From Polyodon spathula (Eukaryota; Chordata; Actinopteri; Acipenseriformes; Polyodontidae): a stretch of 64,000 nucleotides of DNA. This document shows, piece by piece, positions 23,947 through 36,873 of the stretch. The notes beneath the pieces are model-generated. The model had not been told where the DNA came from and made no database searches. It saw only the letters and a program-made list of their open reading frames with translations. Each line of letters opens with the position of its first letter. The stretch's first letter is position 1. The stretch spans positions 15,084,765-15,148,764 of the forward strand of contig NC_054558.1 of NCBI RefSeq assembly GCF_017654505.1, read 5' to 3'. The position numbers and the translations under genes were made by a program.

Positions 23947-25259
23947 CCCCCCCCCCCATTATACCCCTACCCTCACTCTGCTACCTCCAAATACAACTAG
24001 CTAAGCTATTGTACATAGCAGCATCCCTCACTCTTCTGCCAACAAGCTACTACCTACCTATACAAATTCAGAAAATAGCTTTGTGATCTTTCATAATGTT
24101 AGTCACCATGTTGTCGGCTGTTCATAACACACTAGTGTCTCTCGTTGTTGTACTAATCAAATAAAAGGTTTACTGGAATTTAAATAAAATATTTATTGGA
24201 ATTTAAATAACCCTCACTGTAAGAGCCAGTTTATACTTGCCAGTATAATGTTGGAGGGAGGCTGTACTTCTTAATTTCTAATTATTATTATTTATTTTGT
24301 ATTTTGGCAGACGCTTTTATCCAAGATGACTTACAGGTGTCACAGGGCAGTACAGGGTTACAATGCAAAATCAATATTTAAATACAGTATAGTTTACAGT
24401 AAGTTATGCTACTACTACCACCTCTCGTTATGTTTACCTGCCATTGTATTACAGAGTGTTCAACACACTGGAGAATTACATATGTGTAGCTGTAAAAATG
24501 TTAGATCCAAAAACTAAGTACTGTACTTTCAAGCCTGTCTTACCCCTAACCCCTAAGAGACAGCAATAGAATTCATGACCCCTGGCTGTTGATTGCCTAT
24601 CAATGTATAATGAGGACCAGACATTACAGAAGGCCTGTCTCTACCCAAACCTCTTTATAAGAGGAAGAGAAATAAAAAGACTTTTAAAAAATGTAAAGTA
24701 GAAGATAGAAATTATTTACTGTTACTTCAGTTTGTTTGATGTATTTTTTAATAAGTAGCTACAACTTAAAGCCCCCTGGAATAGGATTCCTGTCTTCATA
24801 ACTTACAGGTTTATACTGTAATAGGGAAATTGGGTTTCACATTGCCAGCCAAGGTTTCTGTTTTAAAATGTGTGTTTGTTTGCTTGTACGAATTATCAGA
24901 AAAATAATATATGGTCCCAATGGTAAAAAAAACAAAAAAAAACAAAGGGGAAAAATAATGGTACTTCAGAACATGGCAATATGTAAAAAAATGAAATAGG
25001 TTTTTGGAAAAGAAATAGTAGTGAGCAGGTATCCAGGCTGGGCAGCTGACTGAGGTGTTTGAGAAACAGGAAAGAGGTGAAAGGAGGCTTGCAGCTGTGT
25101 GGCTGTAGGCAAATGGGGAGGGGCAGAAGTCCCCTTTTGTGCAATCATTACTGAGGGACAAATAGCTGTATAGTTCTGGCATGCATCTTGAAAACACTAT
25201 GTTTTTAATGATTGTTTTTGTACCAGGGTCGTATTTGGGTGAAATCATGTTTGAGTTTG
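23947..25259. other. Non-coding DNA with one short interspersed repeat
   Basis: No gene seen. It includes a fish repeat fragment at about 24300-24365, listed separately. The 145-codon minus-strand frame at 24811-25248 is Phe/Ser-rich and motif-free. Confidence 0.5.
24300..24365 (+). repeat. Common fish interspersed repeat fragment
   Basis: TTTTGGCAGACGCTTTTATC followed by a CAAGATGACTTACA block is a word widely found in fish repeats. The family name cannot be given from this piece alone. Confidence 0.6.
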
Positions 25260-25492
25260 AAGCATGTCAGTCAATAGGGGTAGCAGCTGGTTAATGACAG
25301 GAAGGTAAGGAGTGGGGGCAATATCACCCTCTTGGTGAAATGACCAAGCAAGCGCAGCACTAACCGAAAGCATGGCTTACAAACAGAGATTTCTTTACCC
25401 AAGTGTAGTACCATACTGTATATCATGTTTTAAAATACAAATACAAGTTTACTTATTTCCAAACTGGACATCTAAGACCTGTGTAATGCATG
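25260..25492 (+). repeat. Unclassified repeat, copy 2 of a diverged pair
   Basis: Partner of 17431-17666 in the same orientation, with substitutions and small indels throughout. No open frame, terminal repeat or poly-A tail was identified. Confidence 0.65.
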
Positions 25493-27062
25493 GGATTACA
25501 TGGTGCAGTTTGCTAGAATTACTTTAATAAAGACAGAAACAGCTGTTCGGAAGTCTGGGATAACAAACGTCAAATTCCATATTTCATAACAATTGCACTT
25601 CAAGGTAATTTTAGATCCGCTGTTACGAAGTGATGAGCCTGAAGTCGGGTATGTGATCAATGTAGTCCAGAAGATCTCCAATATACAGCACTGTGCACAT
25701 TTATTAGAACACCTCAAGATTTGTGAGATATATCCTTTATATACCTACCCACATGAAAACCTTGGGGTGTTAAAATTTCAATTTCCGGACAGTAATCAGT
25801 GATATAGAAACAACAGGCACCCATATGAATATGTTAGACCACTTGGTGCTTTTCACTGGGCTTCCAGAGCGAGTTACCCTCTCAGTTACTGAGCTACACG
25901 TACTGTATGAAATAGCGTATAGCATGACAATCTTATGACCACAAAAAGTGCAAGACTACCATCTTGGGAATTCCAGAACTGGAATGCTAAAAGGACACAC
26001 TTCCATTGGTAGAGAGGCTGGAGCAAACGGCATGTGAGGAGCAGCTGGTCTAACATTGCTCCTTGAGTGCTTGATTGAATCCGTAATGACCCTGGTTTTC
26101 AGTGTTGATTAAAAATTGGCAAGTTGTTTTCAATTTCATGTAGAATAGATGTGCTTGGATTAGTTCTAAATACTATGCAGAATTGTGTCGGTATATGTAT
26201 AACATTGTTATGAGTTCAGATTTATAAAATATGCATTACAATGGGGTCCAAGGGTATCCAGTCATTACAATTACATGCTACATTGTTCATTACTTTGAAC
26301 AGGTTAATGACACGTATTTAATGAGTGCAGTGGAGCTGGATTCCAGTGATCTAGAATCTCTGATATGTATAGTAAGTTCAAGTAGGAACAGCGACAGTTA
26401 GCTTTGGCCTGGAATCTCCCAGTAAGACACGGTCTATTTGCAGAGGTCTTTTGAAAAATGAAGATGTCATCTGTCTCAATACTTTAAGTGGTGCCTGTGT
26501 ACTGTTGGATCATAAGTACAGACAGCCATGCTGTGTATCTTTATTGAAGCATGTAAGATTTGTGCCACCTTTCTCAACGGATCAGAATCTGCTCAACACT
26601 TGAGCAGATTATTTTGCCCTACTTTTTTCACATTGATCCTGCAATTAGATTCTGGGCTATGGTGTTATTTAATCAAAGTCATCATTGGCTTTGTTTACAC
26701 GCACGTGAAAGTGGACTCTACAGCCATGACTGTGTGTGTCACGCGAATACATCGTGAAACAGCAAAATATCATCCTTTGGTAAGCGTGACTTTAAGGGCA
26801 GGGTCAATCGCTTTCTCGCGATAAAAATACAAACCCACGTAAACCGAGCAGGCATCTTGCTTGTGACTCACTGGATTTCAGCAGTCAAGATCCCGTTTAA
26901 CTGGTGGAATCTCACGTTATTCCTTAGCAAGGCCGTACCAAATCACACACACACAAGAAAGAACGCAAATGATGCTGCAAATGTAAACCTCTTGTATAGC
27001 CTATTATTAATGTTTGTATAAATACATGTTGTTAAGCACAACTAACCAAACGTTTAGCCTCA
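25493..27062. other. No gene seen
   Basis: Unique-looking DNA. The minus strand at about 25870-25915 contains GTAGCTCAGTAACTGAGAGG, a weak A-box-like word of a decayed tRNA-derived SINE, without a clear B box. Confidence 0.45.
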
Positions 27063-27109
<47 letters not shown>

Positions 27110-27126
27110 GTGGTAGTAGTAGTAGT
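27063..27126. repeat. Compound (ATT)n-(AGT)n microsatellite
   Basis: About 16 ATT units then a short AGT/TGG run, the same order of units as at 13.3 kb. Confidence 0.95.
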
Positions 27127-27565
27127 CATAGTCATCATATTTTCTTTCTATAATTATTTTAAGATGTCCCAGGAACAACAGAGCTCCACCTCTACTTCCA
27201 CCGCACAGAACTGGAATGAATTGTTAGCGTCAATTGGCTTATTGTGCAATAAGTAATGGATATAGTTAACAAACAACGTAAACGTTAAATAAAGACTTTT
27301 GTGTGTTAAGCGTTTTCTGTGGCTGGCACTTCTACCGCAGCTGCAAACCAGCAGTCACTGGCTTGTCGGAGCAGAGGGTGGGTGTAGGGACCGGCAGATG
27401 GGTACAGGAACATTAGGATATTCAGCCTGGTACTCCATCTATAGAACTGCCCCCACATTTTCCACATACGTTTATAGAGTACTTTAATTAAGTAAAACTT
27501 TTAGATGTTACGCAGATCTATTTTATTAAAGTTGTACTTAGTAGAAGTTTTATTTTATATACTTT

Positions 27566-27568
<3 letters not shown>

Positions 27569-27605
<37 letters not shown>

Positions 27606-27624
27606 CGTGCGTGCATGTGTGTGT
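27569..27624. repeat. (GT)n microsatellite with GC/CA interruptions
   Basis: A perfect GT run of about 30 bases followed by a GCGCGCACGTGCGTGCATG transition. Alternating purine-pyrimidine, so Z-DNA prone. Confidence 0.95.
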
Positions 27625-27835
27625 TGGAAAGGTAAATTTGTGATGACTTGTCCATGTAAACGCCGTCATTGACTGCTAGTCAGGGCGTCATATTGAAAAT
27701 AAATGGTGACACAATTTATCAACACCTACATATTCCAAATAATACATTTCTTACCTGATTAATATCCTATTATGTGTTCTCTGTATTATTCACTTTTGTT
27801 GCTTCTGTTTAGATTAGCCTTACTAGTTAACCCTA

Positions 27836-28038
27836 ACCAAGGAAACCAGGACCAGAGGACAGAGGGAAGGAGACTCTTCTTCACACAGAGAGTGTGTGGG
27901 TATGGAATGGGTTACTTAGTCATGTTGTTGACACTGTGTCAGTTGTTTTAATGTAAATCAGGTACTAGGAGCCGGATGAGCACAGATGGGCTGAGCGGCC
28001 GCCTCTCATTCGTAGATTTACTTGTTCTTATTCCAGTA
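27836..28038 (+). repeat. CR1-type LINE 3' fragment, diverged
   Basis: It reads ACCAGGACCAGAGGACAGAG, CACACAGAGAGTGTGTGG, then GATGGGCTGAGCGGCCGCCT, CTCATTCGTA and TTGTTCTTATT. These correspond to the 3' end of ORF2 and the short 3' UTR of the intact-looking CR1 copies. Most of the element is missing. Confidence 0.8.
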
Positions 28039-28757
28039 AATAATGGTTAGTATGCACAGCAAACATGGAGATTACAAATAATAGGATATTAAAAAGGGAA
28101 GTAATCTGTTGTTTATAAGCCATCACACACACAATTCATTCATTTGGATAGAGGCTTATGTTTAAGTGTTTACAACATGCTGTATTGTTCTGTGATTGCT
28201 TGTTGTAACAGCTACCAGTTACCCAGTCGCATCTCATTTATCACCCTGCTAACAATAAAGCAGATTGGAGTGCTGTTCTTCATTGAGCCCTGTGCACAGG
28301 ACACTATATGTGCACTGCTTAGCGATGACCAACACAGGCTTAATAAAGAGTAGTGCGGAGATATGAACCGCTGCTGCCCCTGAAATACAGCATCGGGACA
28401 CCATGTCTAATAATGCATTATTTCAAACATATCAGTGGGAAACCCTGTTACTGTTTATTCTTCTTGCTTTAGTTCAGGGGGTTGTACCTTTAAATCCTGC
28501 TCCACTATGTGGCTAATATAAATCAGGTGGTTTGTGGTGCAATGTAAATTACAAATAGGGTTACACTGAAATATAGCCTCAGGCTACAAGGATAATGGAA
28601 AAAAAGAAATTAGCCAATATAATTATGTTGTGTTTATGTTTATTTATTAGATTTTCTGTATACTGTATTGATGTTTTAAATGAAAATGTGCAAAATGGAG
28701 CACATAGTTGTGGTCTGTCTTTCGTGTGATTAATTTGTCTTGTGTAAAACAATTATG

Positions 28758-28808
<51 letters not shown>

Positions 28809-30364
28809 ATATATATATCTCAGTTAGGAAGACTGTCGAGATCAATGAAGAATTAGGGCTGTCCGCCTCCCTGTCCGTCTGTATGCCACACATATACATA
28901 TACCTGTAGAAGTGCTTATCCAATTGGGAGATGTCAGTCTGTATGTCACGTTACTGTACATTTTTATATGCATGATCATGGTACCCCGGAGTACCCTGTG
29001 CAAATCTGCCATCTTTACCATAATGCAAAATCTATTTTAACACTAGGACGATGTGATTGGATTTATGCCTACAGTTCACTTGACGTTCCACAAGTAAGCT
29101 TCCAGTGTTGTGACAAATGATTATTACACATCTGTATGTGTACAAAAAGTACCAGAAATGTTTGAAAACTGTAAGTCCCTTGTTTAAACATGATGTGGCG
29201 GTGGATGTATATTACTGAAATAATTGTTATAAACAGGCGTTCAGTGGTGCCGGATCGCACTGGATCCCAGATCCTGTACCATTGTGTTGTTTTGTGCACT
29301 GAAACCCTGTTAGAGCAATATGTATTTACTGATAGGCCTACTTATACCACTGTTTCTCCTCCTCAGTTAGATGCAGCCTTCTGTCTGAGACCTAGATCCA
29401 AACTGCAGTAGTTATTGGCATGCTGTTAGCATTTGAAGAACTCATACTTTAAGTAGAGCTGCCAACCGCTGCATATAAAAAGAGACATTTTATTGTCTTT
29501 TGGTTGGAATTAGTGTTTCCCACATTATTTTCTTTTCCAAAGCAACACTATGGGGACGTTCCCATATGCCATATTAAATGTAATAAATAGTTTGTGGCAC
29601 TCGGTGAGAAGGATGGACTGTCTCACCTACAGAAGGGTGTCACAGTGAGTTACTGTGCTGGGAATTAGCCTGGTCGCTTATCGGGCATGTGAGAGAAACC
29701 ATGTTCTGGTCTTCATTAACTCACTATATAAAAAATAAAAAAAAAAACATATAAATAAATACATGCAGGCTGCTTAGAAAACCTATTTGGGAATGAGCAG
29801 TGATGCAGAGAGGCAGTATTGGTCACACAGCACTGGAATGTGGTACAGTACAGTTGGTAGAATTGCCATGCTTCCACTGGGGCCCATAGGGGGCACTGTT
29901 TTCCTTACTTCAGAGGTTTCAGTCCACATGCTGTTTAATGCGATTGCTGTTTCTTTAATTACAGCACCCATTCTTGGCAGAATATTGTAAATGGCTTATC
30001 AGAGCTTCTTTGCTGCGAGGGCCTTGTGGCGTTCTAATGCTCTGTGATAAGCTCCTAAAGCTGTAGTGACACTGTTTGTGTTTGCATAATAAAGGTGGCT
30101 GAGGGTAATTCATTCCTCCAGTCAGCATGCAGTCTGTTCTTGACACGACTAGCATGTGAGTGCCCTAGTAAGTGCCTTCTGTACAGCACAGTCTAATTAA
30201 TGCAACTGAGTTTCTGATATTTAATTTCAGTGTCCTCTCGCCTTTTTATGATGTTTGCAATAATGCTGAGTGGTTCTTAATGCAATACTCTATACATGCT
30301 TTTTGTCTGTGTTCAAAGTTCTTTGCATTCCCAGTGCCATACACATATATAATTGAACTCAGAG
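28039..30364. other. No gene seen
   Basis: Unique-looking DNA plus an (AT)n array. A stretch at about 28855-28960 with GTCCGTCTG words may be a decayed interspersed repeat. Confidence 0.5.
28761..28819. repeat. (AT)n microsatellite
   Basis: AT run of nearly 60 bases with one ATC interruption. Confidence 0.97.
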
Positions 30365-30435
30365 CCAGCGCCACCTAGTGATCAGCTATTTGGGATCAAG
30401 TGTGCTGTTCACAGCTGAGCACTAGATGGCGCTGG
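30365..30435. promoter_or_regulatory. Inverted pair of CTCF-like motifs (palindrome)
   Basis: The left arm (30365-30387) starts CCAGCGCCACCTAGTGATC. The right arm (30413-30435) ends GAGCACTAGATGGCGCTGG. The arms are reverse complements at 21 of 23 positions, around a 25-bp spacer. Each arm contains a core of the CACTAG(A/G)TGGCGC type, close to the vertebrate CTCF motif, in divergent orientation. Binding is inferred from motif resemblance only. It could instead be the core of a palindromic repeat. Confidence 0.5.
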
Positions 30436-31330
30436 TGCTTACTTGAAGACACTTTGGCTGATCTTGCCTACGTTACACGTGTTTAGGGCAGATGACAGGA
30501 ACTGAAGAGCAGCTCCAGGGTACAAGCACCTTATCTGAGTAACTGCATCACGGCCAAGCAGAGTGATTGTAGAAATCATACAAAGGCTAAGGGATATTTA
30601 TAAAAATGTATTTTGAAGCTACTTTAGGAAATAAGAAGCAAACCACCTGTGGATCACAGTGTAAAATGTGACATGGAGTTTATTTTCTCTAACACCACTG
30701 CTGTTTAGTCGTCCACACAAATAAAACATTCCATAGTAAGATATATAGAAGAACGAAAACATAAATTAGGTAAATGTTTTCACTGTCCTCATGTCCAGTT
30801 TAATTATGTACTATGGTATATGAAAGCAATAACACACAACAGGGTGTTCAAATATGGTTCACTGTCTTCATGCCCAGGGGTGTGCCATCAAACAGCCTAG
30901 TCCTGCATACATATTTTACTGGCAGCAAAATGCATGAAAACACCATGATATCATTCAGTTCTTGCGTTAGGCAGTGTGATAATGGAAATTCATCTTGCCT
31001 GAAACTGGACTCTGGTAAGAGTGTAATTATACTGAAGAATATCCCACTGAATTACATTAAGAAATAAAGTGATTTCCAGTTGTGCACATGTGATACAAAT
31101 GCAATGGAATGGGGATACACTGGAATACACTGCCAATGCAGTTTTCTTTAAAGTGTAATTTAATTGAGGAAACCATATAAAGTATGCATTTCCCTTATAC
31201 TTAATATAATTTAAACAGTACTGCTATACGTTAAGCATTCAATTGTCGTTTCTGCACCACCACAGGGAGAATCCTAATGGCACCCTTCATGACCTGTGAC
31301 CTAAGATGGCTATGGTGACTTTCCAGATCT
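30436..31330. other. No gene seen
   Basis: Unique-looking DNA. A short direct repeat with the words CACTGTCCTCATGTCCAG and CACTGTCTTCATGCCCAG lies at about 30781 and 30859. Confidence 0.5.
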
Positions 31331-31339
31331 TCTTTTAGA

Positions 31340-31548
31340 CCTTCCTCTTGCATTCCCCTCTAAACGTTTACCTGGTCATTTTGCAGATTCCCCATGCTTT
31401 TTGTATGGTTTTACAATGGATTTGGTTTACCATGTTTTTAATATGCTTACCATTCCTCCCTGGGCTTTACTATACTTACCATGCCTTCATTATTCTTTAC
31501 CACACGTGGAGATGCTTTTACTATGGTCAACTTTTCCATGGTTATGCC
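31340..31548 (+). repeat. Inverted-repeat element with ATGCTTTAC interior, partial copy
   Basis: Contains TGGTCATTTTGCAGATTCCC, TTTTAATATGCTTACCATTC and GATGCTTTTACTATGGTCAA, ending in AACTTTTCCATGG where other copies have AACTTTTATAAGG. The left end TAAACGTTTACC may be the remnant of the left terminus. Confidence 0.65.
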
Positions 31549-33125
31549 CCCAGGGATGCTGTGTTTTTTTTCACAAATAACCCACTTCTGGTGTACTAAC
31601 TCACAAACTATTCACCTACATTCCTATATGAAGTAGGCAGCTATTAAATGTACAACATATTCCTGACATATCAGGTAATTGCAAAACATGCTGTGCTTTT
31701 AAGAACTTGTGATTCACTATTTCTGTTTTCAAATTTCTCTTTAATCATTTAGATGTTTTTAATTCAATTTGGACCAACTCCTATAGCAATTTAACTTCAT
31801 CATTACATATAAATGACATTTTGAACATTAATAAATTGTTTAAAAAATTCCAGTTTTAAAGTCTAATTCACGAACAGCAAAGTGTTACGACACTGTGTGT
31901 TCACAAATAGAGTACCTGGCATTATCAGATAGAAGATGTATTAATTTTTTTACAGTGGTGAATAGTCGATTTGTACAACTGTATTTACCTCAGCTATTCG
32001 ACTGTGTCAAATTAGTAGTCGTTTTACCCCTATTTGGAACACTAAAGTTATAAAGAAATGTTACATCCATAACTATTAAACACTATAGTGCTACATTTAG
32101 AAATATTAAAATGAACTTTGAAGATATTGAAAGAAGACTTTTGGTCGAATCATTTGTCATTGAATTTCAGTTTCTTTTAGTATTTCTAAAGAAAATAATA
32201 CAGGCTACTTAACTGGGGAATCAGGAGTATCAGGTGAGTTTGTATTTAATCCAGATTAATCTCTATCCCATATTAACCTATTTGATCTGTGCGTAGAAAT
32301 AAGTGTAATTAGGACTAAACACCTGCAGCCCTGAGATAATCCTGAATGTGTGACCATCTCTCCATCAGACTGCAGCGACTGCTTGATGAATGCGAACCCT
32401 GCTGGTCTCTGTGCCTCTCTGACACCACAGCTCTAGAAGAGCAGTGTCTGCACTGGCACCCCTCCCCTCCCCCTGCAAAAGGATAAGCCTATCACCATCC
32501 ATTTTCACCAGCGCATCACCCTTCTGCCTTTCGTACCCTGCAAATAGTATTTACTTTGTTTCTTTATAACATGCACAAATAAATTCAGGATTGGGTGGTT
32601 GGTTGATGTATTTGGTTAAGAGAACGACCCCTGTATCATAACAGAAGCTAGCAAGATTAAAAAGGGTTCTTGCTGTTTTTGTTCTCAAGCAGATTTATGT
32701 ACAGTGAGATGCGTAACACATCCTAGGTGAAAGGGTGTGTCCCTATGAAGAAACACTATGCCTACCGTGTTGTCAAGATGTGAGCAATGCACATGTCTGC
32801 GCTCCCTCATTGCTCTCATATACAGTTTCCATTCTCCATGACTGCTAACACCTGGAGAACCTCCTATGTAAAAGCTGCAGCTATTTCAGCTTGTGGAGTC
32901 CACCTTTTTTTTTGTCTCTTCTAAATCAGTATGCTCTTACGGTATTCAATTGTCTTTTTCAGAATTCTGTTGACATTATTTTTTGCTGCGACTCTTAATA
33001 CATGATAGGAATTGGAAAACCAATTTCTACCAGATATACAGTACAGAGCACAAAGATATATTCGATTCCAGACCAACACCAGCCTTCTTGCGTGTTAGCC
33101 AGCCTGACCACCGTTTCAGCCACAA
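31549..33125. other. No gene seen
   Basis: AT-rich unique-looking DNA; no transposon ends recognised. Confidence 0.5.
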
Positions 33126-33345
33126 TAAGACCATAAGAAAAAATATGAATGAGAGGAGGCTATTCGGCCCATCAATGCTTGTCCTTTACACAATAGCTAA
33201 CTGATCCCAGAACTAAATCCAGATGTCTTTTGAAGTATCCTATTAAATCAGCAGCAGCATCAACGTGGCTTGGCAGCCCATTCCATACTCCCACCCCTTT
33301 CATTTGAAAAAGTCCTGAATCAATCTCAACTGTTCTGTGGACCTG
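33126..33345 (-). repeat. CR1-type LINE 3' fragment, diverged
   Basis: On the plus strand it opens ATAAGAAAAAATATGAATGA and GAGGAGGCTATTCGGCCCAT, the reverse complement of the CR1 3' end, followed by a decayed C-terminal stretch (CCATTCCATACTCCCACCCC). Confidence 0.85.
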
Positions 33346-33429
33346 GTCGCTACAAAGTTTGAAATGGTGACATTTTTACAAACCCTTGTTTTTTTATTTT
33401 TTATTAAAGGGTTTTACCTCATCTAATAC

Positions 33430-33905
33430 ATAAGAACATAACAACATTTATGAACGAGAAGAGGTAATTTGGACCATCTAACCTTGTCCGGATCCTAACT
33501 GATTGATTTCAGAACTTTGTTGAGTTGGGTCTTTAAGTATCCAAGTGATTCTGCCTGAACAACATGACCAGGTAGACCATTCCAAACCGTCCCCACTGTC
33601 TGTGTGAAGAAGTGTCTCCTATCCTCTGTCCTACGTCTAGCTCCACTTAATTTCAAGCTGTGTCTTCTGATCCTGGTTTCTGCAATGGTTTGGGATATGT
33701 CAACTAATTTTAAGATGTTAAATACTTCAGTCAAGTTCCCCTGATTCTTCTTTGTTCCAGGCTAAATAGATTCAGTTCTTTCAGCCTCTCTTCTTAGCTT
33801 CTTTGGACTCTATCCAGGATCACAGTGTCCCTTCAGTTCTGCGGTGACCAGAGCAGGACACAGTACTCTAAGTGCGATCTCAGCAGTACAGTCATAAATT
33901 ACAGC
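33430..33905 (-). repeat. CR1-type LINE 3' fragment, longer
   Basis: Minus-strand CR1 tail (plus strand ATAAGAACATAACAACATTT, GAACGAGAAGAGGTAATTTG) with about 400 bp of the ORF2 C-terminal region. The minus-strand translation at 33495-33734 still shows RRHSLKLSGARRRTEDRRHF and FTQTVGTVWNGLPGHVVQAE, aligning with the C-terminus of the younger copies. It lies 85 bp from another CR1 fragment in the same orientation and has its own 3' end, so the two are separate insertions. Confidence 0.88.
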
Positions 33906-34629
33906 ACACAATTACAGGTGAGGTGACAACACTGTTGAGATTTAGATGAACTGAAACATTGAAATAAGGCTTTAGGCAGTGCTATATCTCTGGATCAATG
34001 AAAACATTAAGATATGGTGTGACGCGCTTGCCGTTAGAGGTGTGTTATCAGTCTTAATAACATCACCCTAATACCGGTGTTGTTAAGACCATTAGAATAG
34101 AGCCTTCTTCCATGAAAATCGCTTTGCTTTTGTTCACACTTATGTCTGTGTTTTGTTGTTGTTTGATTTAGCACCTGCTTGAGGTGCTTGATGATTCACT
34201 CAAAAAAAATAGATTGCAGGCAGCTGATAGTTCTGATCCATTTTTTATGCAGAAAGCCTTTCTCATTTGTTTAAAGACACACAGCATTGTTCCAGCCCTG
34301 ATAAAACATGGCCGTGGCAGCCACAAATCTAGAAAAAAAACAAGTACTCCATCCCCCTTTCTCCAATGCATTCAATCATGCTGTTTTAATGTGGCTGCCC
34401 ACAGTGTGCTCAGCTGAAAGAATTTGAGAAAACACTGTGCTGCACTTCCACACTCATTCACTTTTACATAAACCCCCCGTGGTCATTAAATGATATAATT
34501 ATCATTATAGATAGAAATATACATTTGACATGTTGACAGTGACAGATTTGACATTTAACAAATTATCTCAATGGTTGACCTCTTAAACCAGTATTTTTTG
34601 GGCCGTAGGCACAATTAGGTATTTGCCAA
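33906..34629. other. No gene seen
   Basis: Unique-looking DNA. Confidence 0.5.
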
Positions 34630-34905
34630 AAGGTCAAGGCCAGAGATTTAGAGGACGGAGTAGTAAACTAAAATGCCTTCAGTTCCCCTGCCAATACATC
34701 AGTATTACAGTATTACAGACAAGCCTAGGAGACAGAGAGTGGTGAGGGGATGGAGTGGGTTACCTAGCCATGGTGTTGGTGCTGAATCACTGGGATCCTT
34801 TAAGAGCCAACTTGACTGGGCTATTAGGAACCAGACAACCTTAGCTGAGTTGAATTACCTCCTCTCACTTCTAAATGTACCTGTTTTCTTAGGTTCAGTT
34901 GTTTT
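34630..34905 (+). repeat. CR1-type LINE 3' fragment, diverged
   Basis: Plus-strand words GGAGTGGGTTACCTAGCCAT, GGTGCTGAATCACTGGGATC, CTTTAAGAGCCAACTTGACT and a CCTCCTCTCACTTCTAAATG tail match the end of CR1 ORF2 and its 3' UTR. The translation retains WSGLPSHGVGAESLGSFKSQ. Confidence 0.82.
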
Positions 34906-35142
34906 AAGTGCATTATAAGTGGGAAGATTTGGGTTCTGGGGCAGATAAACCCCAGTTTTAACTAAGACATATGTATTTAAGAAGATAATAACCTCTGAGG
35001 TACATATAGATATTACGATATTGCAGTTATGCTAAGTGATGGAATACTAAAGGGATACACAGTGTATTTATTGGTAATATCCTACTATGTGTGTTCTGTA
35101 AAAATGCAGGTGTTCTATATTCTAAGGTAATAAATGTAGGAG

Positions 35143-35800
35143 TGTGACAGAGAGCAAATGAATCCGAGTCAGCAGTCTCCCTCCTGACCTGTGAGGGCAC
35201 GGAAGAACAGGAACAGGTCAGACAGAAGTCGGCCATCCAGAAAGGGGGCGGAGTCACAATGCAAGAAGTCATCGCCTTAATTCTGTAGGCGATGTGTCAG
35301 TCATGGATTGGAGGATACGTGATTGGCCGTGCCACCGAAAGAGGGCGTGACTGAGGGTATTTAGGGGAAGTGGCCAAGCTGTCTGTTCCTTCGTTGCGGT
35401 TACTGAAAGGACCCATTTAGGAAACGGACGTCATTAATTATCGTGAGTGTTCTGTGTTTTGTTTGTTTGATTCTGATAACCGTTTGTCTTTTGTCACTGT
35501 TGGATGGCTAACACAAGCCGGGAGCTGCTATTAGCCAGAACCAAAGCCCGGGCTACACTGCACCACTGTTTCATGCACTGTTGTCTTTCACCCCACCTGC
35601 ACATGAGCACTCACTGTCTGGAGAAGTGACCATGTTTGGTGTTATTATAAAGTTTCATTATTGTTTTGCACGGAGCGATACACGTGGTTGTGTAGAGCCT
35701 GTGTTTATTATTTAAGTGTTTTTGAGACACAACCCAGCCAAATAAAGCTGTTTTATTAAACTTTCACAGTCTTGTATGTGTTATTTCTGAATATAGTAGT
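35143..35800 (+). mobile_element. Solo LTR, family 1, copy C
   Basis: It starts TGTGACAGAGAGCAAATG and follows copy D through the GGGGGCGGAGTCACAATG, GATTGGAGGATACGTGATTG and GAGGGCGTGACTGAGGG blocks. It continues to a GGTATTTAGGGG box at about 35357 (probable U3 promoter) and the poly(A) signal AATAAA at 35741. The last 60 or so bases present in copies B and D are not recognisable, so the 3' edge is approximate and it may be truncated. No internal region adjoins it. Confidence 0.83.
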
Positions 35801-36811
35801 ATAATAATTAGGGCTTCCTCGTGTAGCACTTCCAGTTTCTCGTGTAAAACTTGCTGGTTTTGTTAATTGTCATATACATCAACTAATTACTGGTTTAATG
35901 AGTCTTGCATTACATATGGTTTTGTAAAGATTTCAAACATTAAGCCTTTTTAATCCACACCCAAGGTATATTAATTGCTTTAAGAAGAGTTCAAATAATC
36001 ATTGAACCAATCTTCTCATTGAAGCACAACATGTGATGCTGGTTCCAAATACACAGCTCTTTCTGCTGCTTCAGAGATTCACATATTTTACATATAATTT
36101 GTGGCATCAGGTGTAGAAAGAGTCTAAATAAAGCCCCCAAGGAATTTCTGATAGGAGTATTTTTAAGTAAATCTCACTGTGGCCAGGGACTGGTTTCCGG
36201 TACTATTTTAAACAGACGCTTGCGAATTTGACATGTCTTTTGATCCAGTCATTTATACATGTCTTTATATGCACAAATACAAACATGGTTATTTTTCACC
36301 CCCATATACATTTCAAGCAGTGTTTGCTTGAATATTTAATTGTATAAGAAAAGCAATATTGAATATGAAATACATTTTCTTACACTGTACACAAACCTTC
36401 CCCTATAGTCCCTATATTTGTCCCACACTACGAGGAGCCACTGTCAGCAGGTTTTGAGCTAATGTAGCCACAGAACACTGGGGGTTGCAGAAGCAACCTC
36501 AGTTATTTGCTATTTTTTTTTGCTTGTACCACTACTGACCCTGTACATGTAAAATGTTGTGGGGACACTAGAAAGGTAGCAGAATTTGTTTCACATTTTT
36601 GTCTCGCATAGTGAGCCTGTTTGGCTTGACAATTCGGTTCATTAATCATGTTGCGTTAGGCTGGCCAGGTCTGGATTTTTTTCCCTTCCTTTTTCTATTA
36701 CAATGTCATGTTCCACACGGTTTTGGATGTCTGGTTACCTCTCTGCTCTCCCTCTTGCTTCTACCACTAATATGGCACCCAACTAGTTCATACATTAGCC
36801 ACATGTTAGAC

Positions 36812-36813
<2 letters not shown>

Positions 36814-36871
<58 letters not shown>
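36814..36871. repeat. (AT)n microsatellite
   Basis: Perfect AT run of about 58 bases. The open frame crossing it reads as Tyr-Ile repeats and is not a gene. Confidence 0.97.

Positions 36872-36873
<2 letters not shown>

Noticed and set aside
24811..25248. 145-codon minus-strand frame, Phe/Ser-rich
   Set aside because: Translation of a purine-rich AT-biased stretch, with overlapping frames of similar quality; no recognised motif.
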